From a virus: a stretch of DNA of 43,936 nucleotides. A model generated the notes under the pieces. That model saw only the letters and a list, made by a program, of their open reading frames with translations. It ran no database searches and was not told the origin of the DNA. This document shows, piece after piece, positions 38,615 to 43,936 of this stretch (within the stretch, counting starts at the first letter, position 1; each line of letters begins with the position of its first letter). The stretch is from positions 1 to 43,936 of IMG/VR virus record IMGVR_UViG_3300003885_000032; one strand, written 5' to 3'. A program made the position numbers and the translations under genes.

Positions 38615-39189
38615 CGGATGTGGCAGGTATGATTTTGCCGGTGCATCGTTTGACGGTGAATGAAATCGTCAATCATCGCAGTCAATTTGGTCTTTTTGTT
38701 TCGAGTTCAACCACTGACAAAGAATTTAATTTCCATCAGGTGTTTAAGTTACTAAAGCAAGCTTGTGCCGGAAAGCACGACGTGGTGAGTAAGCATAAGT
38801 GGCACATAACAGGCTTTATTCATAACAAATATTTTTCCATTTTTTTTGTCAATCGTCCACAACACGTCACCAATGATCCCACTATTTTTATCGCTTCTCA
38901 TCCTAACTTAATCAGTTTTGACCAGCCCATCGACACAAAATACTACGCCTTTATGCACCCTAACGGGTTCCAAATGATTCACGACAAGCGGGTGATTGAT
39001 GCGTACCCTAAATCAGTGGTCAACCAACCTATCGAGGCACCGTATCAGTCTATGGCGACTGGTCCTTCTACCGTTGTTAATGATGATTATCGTGTTGATC
39101 ATTGTGCTGGTTATGATCGTGACATTGCTCATTGCACTGACCAGACCCTCAGACGTTTAACCCGATCACCAGAGATACCGAGCCACTAG
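38611..39189 (+). CDS. Unknown protein inserted between terminase subunits
   Basis: A 192-residue protein with HRSQFGLFVSSSTTDKEFNF, then HQVFKLLKQACAGKHDVVSK and WHITGFIHNKYFSIFFVNRP. It has an alpha/beta look, with FQMIHDKRVIDAYPKSVVNQ toward the end and a His/Asp-rich tail. It is coupled to the small terminase (ATGA) and lies two bases from the large subunit. Moron-like insertion or a packaging accessory are both possible. I recognise no family. Confidence 0.6.
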   Translation: MTDVAGMILPVHRLTVNEIVNHRSQFGLFVSSSTTDKEFNFHQVFKLLKQACAGKHDVVSKHKWHITGFIHNKYFSIFFVNRPQHVTNDPTIFIASHPNLISFDQPIDTKYYAFMHPNGFQMIHDKRVIDAYPKSVVNQPIEAPYQSMATGPSTVVNDDYRVDHCAGYDRDIAHCTDQTLRRLTRSPEIPSH

Positions 39190-39190
39190 T

Positions 39191-40648
39191 ATGGCCACGG
39201 AATATCATCAACTCAGTGCTGACACGGTGGATGGTTTTGTGCAAAAGATGTTGCTGCCCAATTTTGATGATCCTTGTCCGACCCCCAGGTTCCACCGGAC
39301 GATGTGGGGCATGTGTTGTGACAAGGAAAAACAGGTGGCGATGGCGGCCCCGCGTGATCATGGGAAAAGCTCAGCGGTGACGCTGAGTTATTTCATGTGT
39401 GAGTTGTTATTTCGCAGTTCGGATTACGCCTTGATTGTCTCAGACACGGAACGCCAAGCGGGTTTGTTTTTATCGGACGTGACAATGGAGTTGACCACCA
39501 ATGATGATCTGATTCAGATGTTCGGGGTGAGTAAATTCGTCAAGGAAAGCGCCACTGACATCATTGTTGAGATGAAGGATGGGCATCAATTTAGAGCGTC
39601 GGCTTTTGGGGCAGAGCAGCGTTTGCGAGGGTTGAAGTGGAAGCATAAACGGCCCAATTTAATTGTGGTGGATGATTTAGAGGATGACACGGCGGTCACC
39701 TCTAAAGAGCGAAGGGTCAAGTTGAGTCATTGGTTCTACAGTGCGTTGTTACCGTGTTTAAGCACTCGCGGTAAAATTCGGGTGGTCGGTACGATTTTGC
39801 ATTTAGATTCTTTATTAGAGTCGTTGTTATCCGATGACAATTGGTTGAGTGATCGATTTCAAGCCCACACGCCGACGTTTAGAACCATCCTGTGGCCGGA
39901 GCGTTGGCCCAAGGCGAGACTGAAAAAGAAGCGTAAAGAATATGTGATGCGGGGCATTCCTGAGATCTATTCCAGGGAGTATTTGAACTGGCCCATTGAT
40001 GATGAGACGGCTTTTTTCCGCAAGATTGATTTCCACGCGGTGAAGTTTAAATTGCCCCGGCATCCGATTTATTATGCGGCGGCGGATTTAGCCATTACCA
40101 AAAAAGAGACCTCGGATTATACCGCCATTGCGGTGTGTTGCTTGGATGATGAAAACCGCGTGTTAGTGGTGGATATGGTGCGAGGCCGTTGGGATTCGTT
40201 AGAAATTATTGATCATTTATTTGCGGTGCAAGTGAAATACAAACCCGCTATTTTCACCATTGAGTCGGACAAAATACAAAAGTCCCTGGGGCCGATTATT
40301 AATCTAGAAATGCGCCGCCGGGGGATCTATATCAATATGAACCCGATCAATCCCACGACGGATAAGTTAGTGAGAGCGCAGTCGTTTAATGCCCGAATGA
40401 AAGCAGCGGGTGTCTTCTTTAATGAGAAAGCCGATTGGTTCCCCGATTGCCAAAATGAATTATTATTATTCCCGCGTGGCAAACATGATGATCAAGTCGA
40501 TGCGTTGTCGTGGATTGGTTTGACGCTGGATAAATTCCAATCGGCGATGACGGAAGAAGAAGCGATTGATACCAAGTATGATACTCAAGCCTTTGAGGAC
40601 AGTTATTACTATGGAGGCAACAATGCTTGCTATGACACCGGGTATTAG
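39191..40648 (+). CDS. terL: Terminase large subunit
   Basis: A 485-residue protein with ATPase motifs: Walker A-like APRDHGKS at 53-60 and Walker B LIVVDDLED at 157-165. The C-terminal RNase H-like nuclease has D299 in AADLAITKKETSDYTAI, E358/D360 in FTIESD and KHDDQVDALS at 431-440. The motor packages DNA through the portal and cuts at headful ends. Together with a P22-like tail set this predicts circularly permuted ends. A coupled small gene follows 3 bp later. Confidence 0.92.
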   Translation: MATEYHQLSADTVDGFVQKMLLPNFDDPCPTPRFHRTMWGMCCDKEKQVAMAAPRDHGKSSAVTLSYFMCELLFRSSDYALIVSDTERQAGLFLSDVTMELTTNDDLIQMFGVSKFVKESATDIIVEMKDGHQFRASAFGAEQRLRGLKWKHKRPNLIVVDDLEDDTAVTSKERRVKLSHWFYSALLPCLSTRGKIRVVGTILHLDSLLESLLSDDNWLSDRFQAHTPTFRTILWPERWPKARLKKKRKEYVMRGIPEIYSREYLNWPIDDETAFFRKIDFHAVKFKLPRHPIYYAAADLAITKKETSDYTAIAVCCLDDENRVLVVDMVRGRWDSLEIIDHLFAVQVKYKPAIFTIESDKIQKSLGPIINLEMRRRGIYINMNPINPTTDKLVRAQSFNARMKAAGVFFNEKADWFPDCQNELLLFPRGKHDDQVDALSWIGLTLDKFQSAMTEEEAIDTKYDTQAFEDSYYYGGNNACYDTGY

Positions 40649-40651
40649 CGC

Positions 40652-40957
40652 ATGACGAAAGGCAAGTCCATCACAGCCATTACCGGGGCCCTTACGGCGA
40701 TTGCCATGTCGGTACTGGGCTATTTTGAGTTTCAAAAACAAGCCGATCAGCTATCGTTACAAAATCAGCCTTATGCGAACTACCACATGTCGGTGTGTAT
40801 TGATGGTTATGCGTATTACGTGATGACAGCTAACCAGGTGACTTCGATGATTATCCGATTAAATGAAGCGGGTGAACCGATTGGTTGCTCGGCCCCTGTG
40901 CCTAAAGTGATTCCCTCTAGTCCCGGCGCAATAGGAGAAATAACCCGTGGCCGTTAA
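40652..40957 (+). CDS. Small membrane-anchored or secreted protein
   Basis: A 101-residue protein. Residues about 5-25 (SITAITGALTAIAMSVLGYF) form one hydrophobic helix or signal anchor. The rest is polar, with two cysteines (SVCIDGYAYYV and IGCSAPVPKV) that could pair in the periplasm. It lies between the large terminase and portal genes and overlaps the portal start by 11 bp. It could be a lysis or exclusion protein, but no family is recognised. Confidence 0.5.
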   Translation: MTKGKSITAITGALTAIAMSVLGYFEFQKQADQLSLQNQPYANYHMSVCIDGYAYYVMTANQVTSMIIRLNEAGEPIGCSAPVPKVIPSSPGAIGEITRGR

Positions 40958-43043
40958 TCTTAGTGATTTTGTCGATGTGATTAACATTGCCAAAGATTTA
41001 GATGATGATGTGTTGAAAAAAATGGGCCGTGAGATTGTCGAGCGTTATGAGGACGACAAGTCTTCTCGCACCGATTGGGAGGCCAAACAGGATTCAGTAT
41101 TGAAGCTGGCCATGCAGGTTAGGCAGCGTAAAAACATGCCGTGGCCCAATGCCGCGAATGTCAAATACCCACTGATCACGACCGCTGCGATTAGTTTTTC
41201 TAGCAGCATTTACCCGGCCATTATTACCACGCCAAACTTGGTGAAAACGGTGGTGATTGGCGAAGATCTGCAGGGGCAAAAGGCTAACTCAGCCAAGCGC
41301 ATTGAGCAGCACATGTCGTATCAATTGCTCTACGAAATGCAGACGTGGGAACCCGATATGGACAAAGGGTTTAATGTGTTGCCGACCGTGGGCTGTTTTT
41401 TCAAGAAGACTTATTTCTCCCAAGATCGCGGGATGAACATGAGCGATTTGGTGATGCCCAGTGATTTGGTGATTAACTACTGGGCTAAAAATATTGAAGA
41501 CGCTTACAGTAAAACCCATGTGTTTGATCGCACTAAAAACCAAATCATCGGACTGATGAATTTGGGCGTGTACCGTGAGTTTGATATCAAGCGTGAGGCC
41601 AGTGAAGAGCGGGATCGCAGTGTGTCGGATGAGCGCCAAGGGTTATCGTCTTCGTTCAATGGTAACCAGCCGTATTTGATTATCGAATGCCACACTTGGT
41701 ACGACTTAGATAAAGACGGTTATGAAGAGCCGTACATTATTACGGTGTTGTTTGATACCCAAGAAGTCTTGAGAGTGACGGCACGATATGATCAGAGCAG
41801 CATCGCTTTTAGTGATAAAGGAAAAGTTCTTGCGATTAACCCGATTGAATATTTCACTAAGTATGGTTTCCTGCCCAGTCCTGACGGCGGATTTTATGAT
41901 TTATCTTACGGTGCTTTGCTGGCTCCTTTAAACAATACGATTAATGCCTCGATCAATCAATTGCTCGATACCGGCACCTTATATAATAACAACTCAGGGT
42001 TTTTGTCCGCTAACCTCAACATGAAAAAAGGCACCATACGGGTGTTACCGGGGCAGTTCGTGGATGTGAATGCGGCCATTGATGATATTCGCAAAGGCAT
42101 CATGTTAACCCCGGTGCGTGAACCGAGTAATGTCACTTTGAATCTTTTGTCGTTGATGATTGACGCCGGACAAAAGATGTCAGCCACCACCGATTTATTT
42201 GTCGGCGGCAATGCCTCGGACAATGAAAAAGCCACCACTACCCGCATTCGCCAAGAACAAGGTTTGAAAGTGTTCAACGGCATTGTGAAACGCACCTACC
42301 AGTCGTTCAACAGCGAGTTAAGAAAGCTGTACCGATTGAATACCACTTACCTGAACCCTGAAACTTATTTCAATATTGTGGATGAGTCGTTAGGGGGTGG
42401 GCAAGGTCAGGGGCAACCGAACAGTGGCCAAGTGTTCAGTGCCGATTACAATTTAACGAACGTGGATGTGATACCGGCGGCGGATGCCAATGCCACGGCA
42501 CAAGAACAACGCACCGCCAAAGCCCAATCGTTGTTGGGTTTAATCCAACTCGGTACGGTGAACCCACAAGTGGTGACGCAGCGAGTGTTGGAGGCAGAGA
42601 ACCAGCCCGATATTCAAGCGTTGATGCAAGTCGAAGCCCCACAAACCGATCCACGCGTTGAGATTGAGCAGCAACGTTTGCAGTTGCAAGCCCAAGAGTC
42701 CCAAGCGGAACTCACCATTAAAGCGCAAGAACAACAAGCCAAAGAAGTCGAACTCAATACCCAGGCGATTTTGAATTTAGCCAAAGCCGAAGCCCAGCAA
42801 CAAGGCATTCAAATTAATTTGTTGCAACAGCAATTAGCAGAAGTGAAAGAAATAATGAGCCAACAAAGACAAAGTGAGCAGTTAGCCTTACAAGCCCAAG
42901 CCCAACAGCAGGCACAGGCGCAACAAGCACCACAGCAAGCACCCGCAGGCGCACCGGGTGAAGTCGCCGCACAAGCCCCCGCACCAGGGCCATCACCTGC
43001 ACCAGCAGCAGCGGCACCCAGTCCCGCACCCCCGTTAGCATAG
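40947..43043 (+). CDS. Portal protein, P22-like
   Basis: A 698-residue protein from a GTG with TAGGAG upstream. The N-terminal region (DDKSSRTDWEAKQDSVLKLA, then KNMPWPNAANVKYPLITTAA) and the HTWYDLDKDGYEEPYIITVL block match portals of podoviruses with long C-terminal barrels. Residues about 560-650 are a coiled coil with QQRLQLQAQESQAELTIKAQ, and the end is Gln/Ala/Pro-rich (PAGAPGEVAAQAPAPGPS). Its dodecameric ring is the DNA entry channel and tail docking site. Length is close to the P22 portal (about 725). Confidence 0.85.
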   Translation: MAVNLSDFVDVINIAKDLDDDVLKKMGREIVERYEDDKSSRTDWEAKQDSVLKLAMQVRQRKNMPWPNAANVKYPLITTAAISFSSSIYPAIITTPNLVKTVVIGEDLQGQKANSAKRIEQHMSYQLLYEMQTWEPDMDKGFNVLPTVGCFFKKTYFSQDRGMNMSDLVMPSDLVINYWAKNIEDAYSKTHVFDRTKNQIIGLMNLGVYREFDIKREASEERDRSVSDERQGLSSSFNGNQPYLIIECHTWYDLDKDGYEEPYIITVLFDTQEVLRVTARYDQSSIAFSDKGKVLAINPIEYFTKYGFLPSPDGGFYDLSYGALLAPLNNTINASINQLLDTGTLYNNNSGFLSANLNMKKGTIRVLPGQFVDVNAAIDDIRKGIMLTPVREPSNVTLNLLSLMIDAGQKMSATTDLFVGGNASDNEKATTTRIRQEQGLKVFNGIVKRTYQSFNSELRKLYRLNTTYLNPETYFNIVDESLGGGQGQGQPNSGQVFSADYNLTNVDVIPAADANATAQEQRTAKAQSLLGLIQLGTVNPQVVTQRVLEAENQPDIQALMQVEAPQTDPRVEIEQQRLQLQAQESQAELTIKAQEQQAKEVELNTQAILNLAKAEAQQQGIQINLLQQQLAEVKEIMSQQRQSEQLALQAQAQQQAQAQQAPQQAPAGAPGEVAAQAPAPGPSPAPAAAAPSPAPPLA

Positions 43044-43052
43044 GATAAATAA

Positions 43053-43316
43053 ATGAAGAATTTCCCCCCTTATTTAAATCGATTAAGTGATAGTGATAAA
43101 AGACAGTTGAAGTCTTGTATGAAGCGGCCTATTGTGATTCAGGCCATGAAAATGGAGGAGGCATTTCGAGTGAATACTCCACAGGGTGTCGTGATTCAAG
43201 CAGCCGCTGGTGATTATTTGATGCGTGGGGTAGAGGATGAACTTTATCATTGCCCCGCCTCTGTGTTTGAAAAATCTTATGACTGGGTTGAGCAATGTCA
43301 TGATGGTGGTACTTGA
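43053..43316 (+). CDS. Small conserved phage protein (PGDYLMRGV-like)
   Basis: An 87-residue protein. VIQAMKMEEAFRVNTPQGVV, then AAAGDYLMRGVEDELYHCPA and SVFEKSYDWVEQ match a small domain often annotated in phages where GDYL..G..GE.Y.C....F...Y. is conserved. TAGGAT precedes the start. It follows the portal and probably has a minor role in the virion or host. Function unknown. Confidence 0.65.
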   Translation: MKNFPPYLNRLSDSDKRQLKSCMKRPIVIQAMKMEEAFRVNTPQGVVIQAAAGDYLMRGVEDELYHCPASVFEKSYDWVEQCHDGGT

Positions 43317-43589
43317 ATGAATGAAGTCACGAGTGAAGAGTTACAGCAGTGGGCTAACAGCCGCCAAATGGATTGGATGATCGAAGTCCTGGCCGTGGCC
43401 AGCCAATCCATTGAAGCGCGTTGGGCCAGTGGTGCCTACACCGGAAAAAGCAGTGAGGAAACGATTCAATTAAATGCCAAAGCCTTGGGTTCGACGTTAC
43501 AGCTTAGGCATATTATTGATTTTATCAATGAGATAAAAGATGGCGACATCAACACGGATTTGCCCGTGGGAGTGGGATTAACTGAGTGA
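43317..43589 (+). CDS. Small helical protein, unknown function
   Basis: A 90-residue helical protein: EELQQWANSRQMDWMIEVLA, then ASQSIEARWASGAYTGKSSE and STLQLRHIIDFINEIKDGDI. The ATG starts right after the stop of the preceding gene (TGA-ATG). It lies just before the GroES-like gene. It does not match a family I know. Confidence 0.6.
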   Translation: MNEVTSEELQQWANSRQMDWMIEVLAVASQSIEARWASGAYTGKSSEETIQLNAKALGSTLQLRHIIDFINEIKDGDINTDLPVGVGLTE

Positions 43590-43599
43590 GAAATAAAGC

Positions 43600-43936
43600 A
43601 TGATAGAACCGTTGGGATATACCGTTTTGATCCAGCCAGAAACGATTGAAACGACCAGTGCAGGGGGCATTATTACGGTGCTTGAAACGCAGGTGGATCA
43701 GTTAGAAAGGGCATCCATTTGTGGCAAGATTATCGCGATTGGGCCTATCGCTTGGCAGCGTGAGGAATGGCAGTTCGAGCCGTGGGCGAAGGTGGGGGAT
43801 ATGATTTTATTCGCCAAGTATGCCGGTGCCACCGTTATCGATCCCGCCACGGGTGAGAAGTATATTTTGATTGCGGATGAAGATGTGAAGTGCCGTTATT
43901 TGGGGGGGCAAGGGAGTGAGTCAGCGAGTGTGGATT
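43600..43936 (+). CDS. GroES-like co-chaperonin, 5' part (continues at window start)
   Basis: The first 112 residues, starting at the ATG at 43600, give MIEPLGYTVLIQPETIETTS, then AGGI near residue 21-24 (mobile-loop position) and KVGDMILFAKYAGATVI near 66-82, the typical GroES core strand and GD turn. Phage co-chaperonins replace or modify host GroES so that capsid proteins fold. Lying beside the head genes fits. The gene runs off this window end and finishes at 59-61 after joining across the 11-bp repeat. No strong ribosome site is visible. Confidence 0.8.
   Translation, partial: MIEPLGYTVLIQPETIETTSAGGIITVLETQVDQLERASICGKIIAIGPIAWQREEWQFEPWAKVGDMILFAKYAGATVIDPATGEKYILIADEDVKCRYLGGQGSESASVD
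43926..43936. repeat. 11-bp end overlap of the circular genome
   Basis: GAGTGTGGATT at 43926-43936 equals 1-11. Joining the ends over it keeps the GroES-like frame open. This is best read as the overlap left when a circular or circularly permuted genome is written out linearly, not as a biological terminal repeat. Confidence 0.85.

Noticed and set aside
1-43936. CRISPR arrays, insertion sequences, integrase and attachment sites
   Set aside because: No regularly spaced repeats, transposase or tyrosine/serine recombinase pattern was found on either strand.

Overview
The window looks like one complete tailed-phage genome of the podovirus (P22-like) type, circularised and cut at an arbitrary point. 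The first and last 11 bases are identical (1-11 and 43926-43936). A GroES-like gene that begins at 43600 continues in frame across the join and stops at 59-61. The unique length is therefore about 43,925 bp. The host is probably a Gram-negative bacterium, perhaps a gammaproteobacterium; this is inferred from E. coli-type DnaA boxes (TTATCCACA) and purine-rich ribosome binding sites. I see no integrase, tRNA, CRISPR array, insertion sequence or DNA polymerase.

Late block, plus strand (38.0-43.9 kb, then 1-17.6 kb): small terminase, an unknown gene, large terminase, a small membrane-anchored protein, the portal, two small genes, GroES-like co-chaperonin, scaffold, head accessory proteins and the major capsid protein. 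Next comes a structural cassette with two paralogous beta-helix-like proteins and several tiny basic proteins. It is followed by two paralogous gp4-like tail accessory factors, a tail fibre with two carbohydrate-binding-like modules, a gp10-like DNA stabilisation protein and three or four DNA-ejection proteins. The last ejection protein is split by a frame change near 16.62 kb.

Recombination and replication block, minus strand (24.2 to 17.7 kb): two winged-helix genes (one RepL-like), a single-strand annealing protein, SSB, a RuvC-like resolvase, a RecE-like exonuclease and a run of small genes seen in many phages. A 1.3-kb gene-poor stretch (24.2-25.5 kb) carries four DnaA boxes spaced 11 bp apart and is the likely replication origin. 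From its other side a plus-strand pair encodes an archaeo-eukaryotic-type primase and an SF2 helicase (25.7-28.2 kb). The phage thus seems to prime and unwind its own DNA but to borrow the host DnaA and replicative polymerase.

Accessory block, mostly minus strand (28.4-37.9 kb): mostly unrecognised proteins. They include a family of three paralogs sharing an RCYLP motif, a ribbon-helix-helix protein, several small membrane proteins, a strongly acidic protein, an AP2-like DNA-binding protein and a small zinc ribbon. Several sigma70-like promoters here share the 11-mer TGTATTGACAC. A 0.9-kb intergenic region (34.57-35.49 kb) switches abruptly from G/T-rich to C/A-rich.

The most unusual signals are two cruciform elements (11910-11974 and 17600-17664). 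Each has 17-bp perfect arms around a 31-nt spacer, and every arm differs from the bacterial chromosomal parS consensus only at the central CpG. Other notable signals are the phased DnaA-box origin, the RCYLP paralog cluster, the skew-flip region and a hairpin-rich, apparently transcribed stretch at 36.98-37.68 kb. No endolysin, holin or spanin is recognisable, so the lysis system may be new.
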